Shown here piece by piece: positions 43,843 through 52,180 of a DNA stretch of 64,000 nucleotides. Every line of letters begins with the position of its first letter. Within the stretch, counting starts at the first letter, position 1. The stretch is from positions 124,001-188,000 of the forward strand of contig NZ_JABBFV010000003.1 of assembly GCF_012927105.1 (NCBI RefSeq), in the 5' to 3' direction. The notes under the pieces are model-generated. The model ran no database searches. It saw nothing but the letters and a program-made list of their open reading frames with translations, and was not told the DNA's origin. This DNA is from Sphingobium psychrophilum. GTDB taxonomy: Bacteria; Pseudomonadota; Alphaproteobacteria; Sphingomonadales; Sphingomonadaceae. The translations under genes and the position numbers were made by a program.

Positions 43843-44568
43843 CTAGCGCTGTGGCGGCTTGTTGGCCAGTACCTCATTGATCGGCGTGGTGACGTCCCAC
43901 TGGTCCTTGCTGCGCCGTTCGGACGGGAAGGTCACGATCACCCGCGCATCGCTAAAGCCCATCGCGGCCAGCGGCGCGCCCATGACCTTGCCCACCGCCG
44001 CGCGTCCATATTCGCGCGCCTGCGCCATGCGTTCGGGCGACCGGGCCGACGCCGCAGCGCGGGCCTGCGCATGGGCGGATATCTTCCGGCTAAGCTCCTC
44101 GCCCGCCGCCCGCGTCACGAACAGGCCACTCGTCCTCACCAGCGTCCGGCGCGCCTCATCGACATTGGGCCTGTCCGGCGTCACATCGGGCGCATTGACG
44201 ATCAGCGTGCGGCGCGTCTCGTCCCACTCCAGATCGCGCGCGCTCAGCCCCGACAGATTGATGAAATAATCCACCGAATAGGGCATCTTGACCACCTGGT
44301 CGGACTTGAGCCAGCCAAAGCCACGCACATCCTGCGCCGTGCTCTGGATCGTGCCGTTCAGCCGCGACACGCGCAAATCGCTGGCCCCTGCAATCTTCTC
44401 CGCGATGATCTTCGTCACCGCCGACCCGTCATCCTCGACCGCGACCACATAGTCACGATTATAGCGCTGCCAGCCGACCAGCATTGCCGCGCCCACGAAC
44501 AGGATCAGCAACGCGGCGGCAATCGGCCCGGCATAGCGAGACAATGGGCGCTTCAGCGCATCTGCCAT
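43843..44568 (-). CDS. DUF4230 membrane-anchored protein
   Basis: 241 aa. One N-terminal membrane helix (AGPIAAALLILFVGAAMLVGW) is followed by an extracytoplasmic domain with the DUF4230 pattern (ASDLRVSRLNGTIQSTAQDVRGFGWLKSDQVVKMPYSVDYFINLSGL). The function is unknown. The start overlaps the end of the metallo-hydrolase gene by 16 bp and its end is 44 bp from nadA, so it travels with the NAD genes. Confidence 0.88.
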   Translation of the reverse strand: MADALKRPLSRYAGPIAAALLILFVGAAMLVGWQRYNRDYVVAVEDDGSAVTKIIAEKIAGASDLRVSRLNGTIQSTAQDVRGFGWLKSDQVVKMPYSVDYFINLSGLSARDLEWDETRRTLIVNAPDVTPDRPNVDEARRTLVRTSGLFVTRAAGEELSRKISAHAQARAAASARSPERMAQAREYGRAAVGKVMGAPLAAMGFSDARVIVTFPSERRSKDQWDVTTPINEVLANKPPQR

Positions 44569-45431
44569 CGCCCATCCTCCAGCGGCGCGGCCAGCCCCCG
44601 CCCGTTCAGATCGATCAGATGCGCCAGCACCGATCGCCCCGCCGCGCCATAAAGGCGCGGATCGACGCCCTTGTACATTTCCGCCACCATGTCGGGGATG
44701 GCGCTCTCGCCATTGCGCTCCATAAAGCGCAATATCTGCCCCTCGCGCTGCTTGCGATGGCCCATCATGCCCCGCACCAGTCGCTGCGGCGTCTCGATCG
44801 GTTCGCCATGCGCCGGATAATAGACGATATCGTCCCGCTCCAGCAGGCGCTGCATCGACCGCATATAGGCGCTCATGTCGCCATCGGGCGGTGAGATCAC
44901 GCTGGTCGACCAGCCCATCACATGATCGCCGGTGAACAGCGCCTTCTCTTCCATCAACGCGAAGCAGAGATGGTTGGACGTATGCCCCGGCGTCGCCACC
45001 GCCTCCAGCGTCCACCCCGGCCCGCTCACCTGTTCGCCATCGCCCAGCACTTGGGTTGGCCGATAAGCGGCATCGAAGGCGGCGTCCGACCGCGGCCCGT
45101 CATCTTCCAGCGTCAGCGGCGCGCAGCCGATGATCGGCGCGCCGGTCATCTCGCTCAGCGGCCGCGCGGCCGGGCTATGGTCGCGATGGGTGTGGGTACA
45201 CATAATGGCCATCACCGGCCGCCCCGCGATCGCCGCAGTCAGCGCTCCAAGATGATCGGGGTCCGCTGGACCGGGATCGATCACCGCGACCGCATCGATC
45301 CCCACGACATAGGTCTGCGTGCCGGTATAGGTGAAAGGCGAGGGATTGGGCGCCAGCACCCGCGCCACCAGCGGAGAGAGCGCCATCAGGACGCCGGTCG
45401 GCAGGTCCGCCGGATCGAAGGGTGTTGCCAT
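44553..45431 (-). CDS. MBL-fold metallo-hydrolase (LACTB2/glyoxalase-like)
   Basis: 292 aa. The metal site THTHRDHSPAA (HxHxDH) and later ligands in TPGHTSNH and FTGDHVMG are intact, and the C-terminal winged-helix-like tail is present as in LACTB2-type enzymes. An ATG three codons upstream is equally possible. It is the first gene of the overlapping MBL-DUF4230-nadA-nadC-RNase T2 run. Ribonuclease or thioester hydrolase activity would both fit the fold. Confidence 0.88.
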   Translation of the reverse strand: MATPFDPADLPTGVLMALSPLVARVLAPNPSPFTYTGTQTYVVGIDAVAVIDPGPADPDHLGALTAAIAGRPVMAIMCTHTHRDHSPAARPLSEMTGAPIIGCAPLTLEDDGPRSDAAFDAAYRPTQVLGDGEQVSGPGWTLEAVATPGHTSNHLCFALMEEKALFTGDHVMGWSTSVISPPDGDMSAYMRSMQRLLERDDIVYYPAHGEPIETPQRLVRGMMGHRKQREGQILRFMERNGESAIPDMVAEMYKGVDPRLYGAAGRSVLAHLIDLNGRGLAAPLEDGRWQMR

Positions 45432-45534
45432 GCATCCCATGTGCCCATTTATGCTCGGATTTCAAGGGCAGGTGGTGCGCGGCGGGTGAGGCATGCGGGT
45501 GGTTTGGAAGCGATCACTTGGAGATACCCAACAT

Positions 45535-45626
45535 CCGTTCGGGCTGAGCCTGTCGAAGCCCTATTCTCTCTTTACATTGCCTCGTTGTAAGGAAGTGAAG
45601 CCCTTCGACAGGCTCAGGGCGAACGG
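45535..45626. repeat. REP-like inverted repeat (CCGTTCGGGCTGAGCCTGTCGAAG family)
   Basis: CCGTTCGGGCTGAGCCTGTC is mirrored by CTTCGACAGGCTCAGGGCGAACGG; the middle is about 45 bp. It lies in the 45432-45826 gap, which otherwise shows no gene. Confidence 0.8.
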
Positions 45627-45826
45627 ATGTTGGAAATTCGGGATGGCGACCATCCACCCCTCCTCGCCATCCACCTGTCCTACATGGCGCGCGTCTGATA
45701 AGCCCTCCCCATGTTCATCGCCTGCGCCTTCCCTGCCCAAGCCCCCTCGCAACAATATGTCCAACTCCTGTTCCAAAATGTCGAAACCAGCGGGAAATGT
45801 GCGAAGTTAAGCGCGGCCCCTCCAAC

Positions 45827-46717
45827 ATGACTCCCGCCCTCGCCGAACGCTGGCGCCAGCATCTCGCCCTCGACCGGCGGCGCTCGATCCACACTGTCCG
45901 CGCCTATGTCGCCACGGCCGAGCGGCTGATCGCCTTCCTTGAACAGCATCGCGGCGAAGCGGTCAGCCCCGCTACGCTCGCGCGGATCGACCAGGCGGAC
46001 CTGCGCGCCTTCCTCGCCAGCCGGCGGACGGACGGCATCGGCAACCTCTCCGCCGCCCGCGAACTCTCCGCCATGCGCGGCTTCCTCAAATTTATCGGCG
46101 GCGACGACGCCCGCATCCCGCAACTCAAAGGCCCCAGGGTCAAGCGCGGCCTTCCCCGCCCGATCTCCCCCGACGAAGCTGTCGCCCTGGCGCAGGACAT
46201 TGCCGAAACCGCCCGCGAAGGCTGGATCGGCGCGCGCGACTGGGCGGTGCTGCTGCTGCTCTATGGCGCGGGCCTGCGCATCGGGGAGGCAATGGGGCTG
46301 CATGGCGACATCTTGCCACTGGGCGACACGCTGCGCGTCACCGGCAAACGGGGCAAGACCCGCATCGTCCCGCTGCTGCCGCAGGTGCGCGCCGCGATCG
46401 ACGCCTATGTCGAAGCCTGTCCCTATCCGCCCGCCCGCGATCTGCCGCTGTTCCGCGGCGCGCGCGGCGGCCCGCTCTCGCCCGCGCTCATCCGCCGCGC
46501 GGTGCAGGGCGCGCGCGGACGACTGGGCCTGTCGGATCGCACCACGCCCCACGCGCTGCGCCACAGTTTCGCGACGCATCTGCTGGGCCGGGGCGCGGAC
46601 CTGCGATCCTTGCAGGAGCTATTGGGCCATGCCAGCCTGTCCTCGACTCAGGTCTATACCCAGGTCGATGCCGCGCATCTGCTCGACATCTATCGCAACG
46701 CCCATCCCAGGGCGTGA
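45827..46717 (+). CDS. xerC: Tyrosine recombinase XerC
   Basis: 296 aa. The catalytic set is complete: R151, K174, H242-x2-R245, H268 and Tyr277. Length and the N-terminal SAM-like core-binding domain (RRRSIHTVRAYVATAERLIAFL) match chromosome-dimer resolvases rather than phage integrases. The ATG gives the normal start; an earlier ATG would add ten residues. It resolves chromosome dimers at dif with XerD and FtsK. XerC versus XerD cannot be settled firmly without comparison. Confidence 0.9.
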   Translation: MTPALAERWRQHLALDRRRSIHTVRAYVATAERLIAFLEQHRGEAVSPATLARIDQADLRAFLASRRTDGIGNLSAARELSAMRGFLKFIGGDDARIPQLKGPRVKRGLPRPISPDEAVALAQDIAETAREGWIGARDWAVLLLLYGAGLRIGEAMGLHGDILPLGDTLRVTGKRGKTRIVPLLPQVRAAIDAYVEACPYPPARDLPLFRGARGGPLSPALIRRAVQGARGRLGLSDRTTPHALRHSFATHLLGRGADLRSLQELLGHASLSSTQVYTQVDAAHLLDIYRNAHPRA

Positions 46718-46784
46718 AAGCGCCACGATAGCGCCGCATTTCCCGGCCAGCCTGCATCGCATCTCCAAGGAGAGGGAAAATGCG

Positions 46785-47075
46785 ATGATGCTGCATCTGG
46801 TCCTGACATTGCAGAGCGTTGGCGCCACCGGCATCCCGCCCGATTTCGACCTCAAGAGCGTCAGGCCCTCCCCAGACGCCAATGCCATCATCGTCACCGC
46901 CCGCCGGCAGAGCCAGCGTCTCGAGCGCGAACCGCTCAGCACCGAACCGCCGCTCGGCCGGGCGGAGATGGGCCTATTCGGCGACGTGAAGGCGAACCTC
47001 CATGTCGAAAGCCAGAGCTTTGGCAACGGCACCACATCCCAGCGGGTGATGGTAGGCGTCAAAATTCCGTTCTAA
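46785..47075 (+). CDS. Small protein with outer-membrane-like C-terminus, unknown function
   Basis: 96 aa, 67 bp downstream of xerC on the same strand, with a ribosome site AAGGAGAGGG. It starts MMLHLVLTLQSVGATGIPPDFDL, then ANAIIVTARRQSQRLEREPL, and ends SQRVMVGVKIPF. The IIVTARR block and the terminal VGVKIPF resemble pieces of TonB-receptor and outer-membrane proteins, but there is no barrel. A GG-rich ATG five bases earlier is in another frame. I know of no assigned function. Confidence 0.6.
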   Translation: MMLHLVLTLQSVGATGIPPDFDLKSVRPSPDANAIIVTARRQSQRLEREPLSTEPPLGRAEMGLFGDVKANLHVESQSFGNGTTSQRVMVGVKIPF

Positions 47076-47077
47076 GC

Positions 47078-47677
47078 TTAACCCTTCGGCCGCCAGGTCG
47101 CGAGCCGCCAGAGATAGAGGATCACCGCCCCTACGACGCAGGCGGTCGCTACCGGGCCGACATAATGGTCGATCTCCCGAAAATTCTGCCCCAGCACATA
47201 GCCGGCATAGGCCAGAATCACGTTCCACACCAACGCGCCGGCGCAGGTCCAGAGCAGGAAGCGGACATGCCCCATGCGGAACAGCCCGGCGGGCAGCGAA
47301 ATCATCGTGCGCAGCGCAGGCATGAAGCGGAAGACGAAGACGACGATCTGGCCATATTTGCCAAACAGCCGGTCCAGCGCCTCGACATCGCGCCACTCCA
47401 GCGTCGCCCAGCGGCCGAAGCGGTCGACCAACGGCTTCAATCGGGAAAAGCCCAATATATGCCCGACCAGATACCAGAAATAATTGCCGATCGTGGTGCC
47501 GATGGTCCCGGCCAGCAACAGCCAGCTCATATCCATCCGCCCCTGCCCGACACGGATGCCGCCAATGCCCATAATGAGTTCGGACGGGATTGGCGGAAAG
47601 ACATTCTCCAATATCATCAGCAGGAAAATGCCCCAATAGCCGCCCGCATCGATCAGGCGCAGAACCCAGTCGGTCAT
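47078..47677 (-). CDS. DedA-family membrane protein
   Basis: 199 aa with about five membrane helices. DedA marks are FLLMILENVFPPIPSELIMGIGG at the N-terminus, GNYFWYLVGHILG, and the re-entrant FVFRFMPALRTMISLPAGLFRM loop with conserved Arg and Pro. DedA proteins are proton-coupled lipid-carrier flippases (undecaprenyl phosphate or phospholipids). The end is 2 bp from the convergent small protein gene. It is read away from gshB, with a palindromic repeat between. Confidence 0.92.
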   Translation of the reverse strand: MTDWVLRLIDAGGYWGIFLLMILENVFPPIPSELIMGIGGIRVGQGRMDMSWLLLAGTIGTTIGNYFWYLVGHILGFSRLKPLVDRFGRWATLEWRDVEALDRLFGKYGQIVVFVFRFMPALRTMISLPAGLFRMGHVRFLLWTCAGALVWNVILAYAGYVLGQNFREIDHYVGPVATACVVGAVILYLWRLATWRPKG

Positions 47678-47738
47678 GAAATGTCACTCACTTGGTTCTT
47701 AAAGGGCATAGGGACAGGATAACGCGCCACCCTCTATT

Positions 47739-47815
47739 CCGTTCGCCCTAAACCTGTCGAAGGGTCTTACTTTGCTTCAAACAGTGCAGCGCTTCGCCAG
47801 GCTCAGCCCGGACGG
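47739..47815. repeat. REP-like inverted repeat downstream of gshB
   Basis: CCGTTCGCCCTAAACCTGTCGAAGG is mirrored by GCTTCGCCAGGCTCAGCCCGGACGG, a degenerate copy of the common family with several arm mismatches. Confidence 0.7.
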
Positions 47816-47831
47816 ATCTGTGATGGCACCT

Positions 47832-48806
47832 TCAAGCCGCCGCCCGCGCCGCCAGCCGGGCGTCGATCGCATCCCAGATCATGCCGCCGGTGTCGATCCC
47901 GTCAAATGCGTCGATCGACACGATGCCGGTGGGCGACGTCACGTTGATTTCGGTCAGCCATTCGCCGCCGATCACGTCGATGCCCACGAACAAAAGCCCG
48001 CGGGCCTTCAACTCCGGCCCCATGGCAGCGCAGATTTCCCGCTCCTTGTCGGTCAGCAGCGTCTTGGCCGCCGATCCCCCCACAGCCAGGTTCGACCGGA
48101 TTTCGCCCGCGCCGGGGATGCGGTTGACCGCGCCAGCGACCTCGCCATCGATCAGCACGATGCGCTTGTCGCCCTGCGCCACGCCGGGGATGAAGGCCTG
48201 GACCATGAACGGCTCCACCCAAGACGCCTTGAACAGTTCCACCAGCGACGACAGGTTCGCACCATTCTTGCCGACATGGAAAACCGCCACGCCGCCATTG
48301 CCATACAGCGGCTTGACCACGATCTCGCCATGCTGCGCCAGGAACGACTTCACTTCGGTGAGGTCGCGGGTAATCATCGTGGGCGGCATGAAGCGCGCAT
48401 AATCGAGCACGAACAATTTTTCCGGCGCGTTGCGGACGCTGCCGGGGTCGTTCACCACCAGCGTCTCTTCCTGCACCCGCTCCAGCAAATGGGTCGCGGT
48501 GATGTAGCTGAGGTCAAAGGGCGGGTCTTGCCGCATCCACACGACATCGACATCGCGACCCAGGTCCAGCACCTCTTCCGGGCCAAAGGCGAAATGGTCG
48601 CCATCCACCTTCTGCACATTGACCGGCCGCGCCTTCGCCAGCACCCGGCCGTCGCGAAATGTCAGGTCCGGCGCCAGATAATGATAGAGCCTGTGCCCCC
48701 GCGCCTGCGCCGCCAGCATGATGTGAAAGGTCGAATCGCCGCCGATCTTGATCCCCTCCATCGGGTCCATCTGCATGGCAACGGTCAGGGGGTTGAGTTG
48801 GGTCAT
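47832..48806 (-). CDS. gshB: Glutathione synthetase
   Basis: 324 aa, ATP-grasp fold. It ligates glycine to gamma-glutamylcysteine. Recognisable blocks are VAMQMDPMEGIKIGGDSTFHIMLAAQARGH at the N-terminus, WMRQDPPFDLSYITATHLLE, VVKPLYGNGGVAVF (ATP-grasp) and the C-terminal VGIDVIGGEWLTEINVTSPTG metal/substrate motif. The ATG used begins MTQLNPLTVA; a longer start is possible. It lies downstream of rsmI-yraN on the same strand, separated from yraN by a repeat. Confidence 0.96.
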   Translation of the reverse strand: MTQLNPLTVAMQMDPMEGIKIGGDSTFHIMLAAQARGHRLYHYLAPDLTFRDGRVLAKARPVNVQKVDGDHFAFGPEEVLDLGRDVDVVWMRQDPPFDLSYITATHLLERVQEETLVVNDPGSVRNAPEKLFVLDYARFMPPTMITRDLTEVKSFLAQHGEIVVKPLYGNGGVAVFHVGKNGANLSSLVELFKASWVEPFMVQAFIPGVAQGDKRIVLIDGEVAGAVNRIPGAGEIRSNLAVGGSAAKTLLTDKEREICAAMGPELKARGLLFVGIDVIGGEWLTEINVTSPTGIVSIDAFDGIDTGGMIWDAIDARLAARAAA

Positions 48807-48827
48807 GCGCGCGGCTTCCTTCCATAT

Positions 48828-48943
48828 CCGTTCGTGCTGAGTAGGGACTGAGCCAAGTCGAAGTCCCGTATCGAAGCATCGCCCGGCACCCATCCTTCGA
48901 TACGCCGCTTCGACTTCGCTCAGCGGCTACTCAGGACGAACGG
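48828..48943. repeat. REP-like inverted repeat between yraN and gshB
   Basis: CCGTTCGTGCTGAGTAG is mirrored by CTACTCAGGACGAACGG, with inner TATCGAAGCAT...ATCCTTCGATA pairing. It is the same subtype as the copy between metF and metH at 20142, including the central TATCGAAG hairpin. Confidence 0.78.
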
Positions 48944-48956
48944 GAAGGCGAAACGC

Positions 48957-49325
48957 CTAACCCTCATGCCAGACATTGGCCAGATGGCGTGGCGCGCGGC
49001 CGGGCGCAAGGAGGATGACGTCGATTCGCATGTCGTCCCCCGGTTTCGCCAGTTCATGCCACAGGATTTCCGCCGCCTTCGCGACCCGCGCCAGCCGTCG
49101 CTCGTCGATCGCCAGGTCCAGTTCCGCCGCACTCCCCCGCGCCTTGACCTCGACAAAGGCCAACATCGCCCCCCGCCGCGCGATCAGGTCGACCTCTCCG
49201 GCAGGCGTCCGCATCCGGCGGCCGACAATCTGCCAGCCCTTCAGCCGCAGCCACCAGGCGGCGATGCGTTCGGCCTGCCGCCCCCGCTTCTCCGCCGCCA
49301 ATTTTGCAGCAGGCGGGGTCTTCAC
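48957..49325 (-). CDS. YraN/UPF0102 family endonuclease-fold protein
   Basis: 122 aa. The nuclease-like core GRRMRTPAGEVDLIARRGAMLAFVEVKAR contains the E-x-D...E-V-K residues of the PD-(D/E)xK fold typical of this family, often encoded next to rsmI. The substrate is unproven. The start overlaps the rsmI stop by 4 bp. In E. coli the order rsmI-lpoA-yraN is conserved; here rsmI and yraN overlap directly and the LpoA-like gene is divergent. Confidence 0.92.
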   Translation of the reverse strand: MKTPPAAKLAAEKRGRQAERIAAWWLRLKGWQIVGRRMRTPAGEVDLIARRGAMLAFVEVKARGSAAELDLAIDERRLARVAKAAEILWHELAKPGDDMRIDVILLAPGRAPRHLANVWHEG

Positions 49326-50164
49326 CCCTTCAATTCCGTTGCCCGATCATACAATGTCCGACGGTCCAGCCCCAATTTCTTGGCGACCTCGCCCGCCGCC
49401 TTCGACACCGACAACCGGGTCAGCGCCTCGCGCAGCGCCGCGTCGGCATCGTCCGCGCTGGCGGGCGGCGCTTCGCCCGGCGGCCCCACGGTCACCACGA
49501 TCTCGCCCTTGGGCGGCGCATCGGCATAGCGCGCGGACAGTTCGGACAATGTGCCGCAGGCGGTTTCCTCAAACGTCTTGCTGATTTCCCGGCTCACCGC
49601 TGCGTCGCGATTCCCCAGATGCGCGGCCATGGCCGACAGGCTTTCCGACAATCGCGGGCCACTTTCATAGAAGACCAGGGTCGCGCGCAACGCCGCCACC
49701 TCGTCCAGCGTGTCGCCCCGCGCCTTCGCCTTGCTTGGCAGGAACCCCATGAACAGGAAGCGATCGGTCGGCAGCCCCGACAAGGTCAGCGCAGCGATCG
49801 CCGCGCTTGGTCCGGGCAGCGTCGTGATCGCGCGCCCCGCCGCCCGCGCGTCGCGCACCAGCTTGTAGCCCGGATCGGAAATCAGCGGCGTTCCCGCGTC
49901 CGACAGCAAAGCCACCGATTCGCCCGCCATTCGCTCGACCAGCCGATTGCGGACATGATCGGCGCTATGGTCATGATAGGGTACCATCGGCCTGTCGGAC
50001 CCGGCATGGCGCAGCAATCGCGCGCTCACCCGTGTATCTTCCACGGCGACCACATCAGCCAGCCGCAGGACTTCGGCCCCGCGCGGCGTAAGGTCACCAA
50101 GGTTGCCGATCGGCCCCGCGACGATATAAAGCCCAGGCTCAAGCCCAGAAGTTCGAGTTTCCAT
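49322..50164 (-). CDS. rsmI: 16S rRNA (cytidine-1402-2'-O) methyltransferase
   Basis: 280 aa. SAM-dependent tetrapyrrole-methylase fold. PGLYIVAGPIGNLGDLTPRGAEVL at the N-terminus, EDTRVSARLL, ALLSDAGTPLISDPGYKLV and GFLPSKAKARGDTL are the RsmI family blocks. It methylates the ribose of C1402 in 16S rRNA. The ATG lies 11 bp from the divergent lipoprotein gene's ATG, so their promoters must overlap the neighbouring coding sequences. No clear ribosome site precedes this ATG. Confidence 0.95.
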   Translation of the reverse strand: METRTSGLEPGLYIVAGPIGNLGDLTPRGAEVLRLADVVAVEDTRVSARLLRHAGSDRPMVPYHDHSADHVRNRLVERMAGESVALLSDAGTPLISDPGYKLVRDARAAGRAITTLPGPSAAIAALTLSGLPTDRFLFMGFLPSKAKARGDTLDEVAALRATLVFYESGPRLSESLSAMAAHLGNRDAAVSREISKTFEETACGTLSELSARYADAPPKGEIVVTVGPPGEAPPASADDADAALREALTRLSVSKAAGEVAKKLGLDRRTLYDRATELKG

Positions 50165-50175
50165 AAGGACGCCAG

Positions 50176-51381
50176 ATGACAGAGACGGATGCCCCCCGGC
50201 AAGCAAATGTGTTCGCTGCGGTGAAGCGCGGCGCGCGTTGCGCCTTCATGGGGGCGGCGCTGTTCCTGGCCGCCTGTCAGTCGATCGTGCCAAAGGGGCC
50301 GGGGCCGGTCGCGCCCACCGGCCCGGCCCGGCCGACCGGACCCGAAGTGGTACAGGGCCTGCCGACCGACGCCGCCCGCCATCGCGTCGCGCTGCTGGTG
50401 CCGATGAGCGGCCCCAATGCCGGCGTGGGCCAATCGATCGCCAACGCCACCACCCTGGCGCTGATGGACACAAAGACCGACCGGGTCCGCATCACCACCT
50501 ATGACACCGCGCTCGGCGCGGCAGCGGCGGTGAACCGGGCGCTGGCCGATGGCAACCGCCTGGTTCTGGGACCATTGCTGGCGGAGGACGCCCGCGTGAT
50601 CGGGCCGATCGCCGCCCGCGCCAATGTGCCGGTCATCAGCTTTTCCAACGACGCCAGCATCGCGGGCAGCGGAGTCTATGTGCTGGGCTACAACACCGCC
50701 CAGTCGATCGACCGCGTCGTCGGCTTCGCCAGGGGCAAGGGCCTGTCCCGCTTCGGCGCGCTGGTGCCGCGCGGCACCTATGGCGAACGGGCGGGCAATG
50801 CGCTGCTCCGCGCGGTCGAGCAGGCCGGCGGCACGGTGGTTTCCATGCAGACGTTCGACCGGAACCCTGCCTCCATCACCACGGCGGTCAAGAAATTGCA
50901 GGCCTCCTCCAGCTATGACGCGCTGCTGATCGCCGACAGCGGCCGGGTCGCGTTGCAGGTCGCGCCCATCGTGCGCAAAAATGGCGGCGCGACCGCGCGG
51001 CTGCTCGGCACGGAATTGTGGAATACGGAAGGCACGCTGGCCGCCAGCCCCGTCCTGCGCGGCGCCTGGTTCGCCAGCGTGTCCGACACGCTCTACCGCC
51101 AGCTCGCGACCAAATATCGCGCCCGCTACGGCACATCCCCCTTCCGCCTGTCCTCGCTCGGCTATGATTCGGTGCTGCTGACCGTGCGGATAGCGCAGGA
51201 CTGGAAACCCGGATCGCCCTTCCCCGCCGCGCGCCTGCGTGACGCGGGCGGCTTCTCCGGCATCGACGGTGCCTTCCGCTTCAACCGCGCCGGCGTCGCC
51301 GAACGCGCGCTGGAAGTGAATGAGGTGGGAGTTGGCGCATCAAGCGTAGTGGACGCAGCGCCCAGAGGCTTCGGCGAATAA
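50176..51381 (+). CDS. Penicillin-binding protein activator-like lipoprotein (LpoA-type)
   Basis: 401 aa. The lipobox LAAC places Cys34, after MTETDAPRQA...AALFLAAC. The body is a periplasmic-binding-like fold with VALLVPMSGPNAGVGQSIANATTLALMDTK and a second lobe VIGPIAARANVPVISFSNDASIAG, as in the YraM/LpoA C-terminal domain; the N-terminal TPR domain of LpoA is missing. In E. coli LpoA activates PBP1a. The divergent rsmI supports orthology at the locus level. Alternatively it is a leucine-type substrate-binding relative. The ribosome site AAGGA lies in the 11-bp gap. Confidence 0.8.
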   Translation: MTETDAPRQANVFAAVKRGARCAFMGAALFLAACQSIVPKGPGPVAPTGPARPTGPEVVQGLPTDAARHRVALLVPMSGPNAGVGQSIANATTLALMDTKTDRVRITTYDTALGAAAAVNRALADGNRLVLGPLLAEDARVIGPIAARANVPVISFSNDASIAGSGVYVLGYNTAQSIDRVVGFARGKGLSRFGALVPRGTYGERAGNALLRAVEQAGGTVVSMQTFDRNPASITTAVKKLQASSSYDALLIADSGRVALQVAPIVRKNGGATARLLGTELWNTEGTLAASPVLRGAWFASVSDTLYRQLATKYRARYGTSPFRLSSLGYDSVLLTVRIAQDWKPGSPFPAARLRDAGGFSGIDGAFRFNRAGVAERALEVNEVGVGASSVVDAAPRGFGE

Positions 51382-51403
51382 TTCCTCCCCCGCGAGGGGG
51401 GGG

Positions 51404-52180
51404 TCAGGAAACTCGTCCCGTCGGCACAATCAGCGGCACGTCCCCGTCCCGCTCGATCCGCGCCGTCACGCCATAGACCTTTGCCAGCGCATCCGCCGTC
51501 AGCACATCCATCGGCGCGCCATCGGCGACCAGCGCGCCGCCGTCCATCAGCAGCAGCCGGTCGCAATAGCGCGCCGCCATGCTGAGGTCATGCAGCACCG
51601 TGACCACCAGCGCCCCGCCGCGCGCTTCGCTGCGCAACAGGTCCATAACGTCGATCTGATGCCCCGGATCGAGCGCGGCGAGCGGCTCGTCCGCGATCAG
51701 CCCAGGCGCGCCCACCGCCAGCGCCCGCGCCAGCAGCACCCGCGCCCGCTCGCCCCCCGACAATTCGGTCGCGATCCGACCTTTCAGGTGCAGCACATCG
51801 GCCCGCGCCATAGCCGCCTCGACCGCCGCATCATCCGCCGCCGACAGCCGCGACAATGGCCCCAGATGGGGCAATCGCCCCAGCGCCACCAACCGCTCGA
51901 CAGACAGCGGCCAGTGCAGGGTCTGCCCCTGCGGCAGATAGGCGATGGCGCGGGCGATCACCTGCCGGTCCAGCCGGCCCACATTCTGTCCATCGATCGT
52001 GATCCGCCCCGACGCTGGCTTCACCAAGCCCAGCAGCGCGCGGATCAGCGTGGACTTGCCCGCGCCATTGGGACCGATCACACCCACCAAAGCCCCCGGC
52101 TCCAGCGTCACGTCCACATGCTGCACGGCTGCATGGCGGCCCAGCCGCACCGTCAATCCCTGCGCCGCGATCGTCACCAT
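51404..52180 (-). CDS. btuD: ABC transporter ATP-binding protein, cobalamin/heme type
   Basis: 258 aa. Walker A GPNGAGKST, signature ELSGGERARVLLARAL, Walker B LIADEPLAALDPGHQIDVMDLL. The BtuD/FecE class is evident. Together with the permease gene upstream (7-bp overlap) and the divergent SBP and btuB genes, it most likely energises vitamin B12 import; heme or siderophore transport is the alternative. No riboswitch lies directly upstream of the btuCD pair. Confidence 0.88.
   Translation of the reverse strand: MVTIAAQGLTVRLGRHAAVQHVDVTLEPGALVGVIGPNGAGKSTLIRALLGLVKPASGRITIDGQNVGRLDRQVIARAIAYLPQGQTLHWPLSVERLVALGRLPHLGPLSRLSAADDAAVEAAMARADVLHLKGRIATELSGGERARVLLARALAVGAPGLIADEPLAALDPGHQIDVMDLLRSEARGGALVVTVLHDLSMAARYCDRLLLMDGGALVADGAPMDVLTADALAKVYGVTARIERDGDVPLIVPTGRVS

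Noticed and set aside
45493..45810. A 105-codon frame containing the peptides LSLSKP and FDRLRANG
   Set aside because: These peptides are the translation of the palindromic repeat, and there is no ribosome site.
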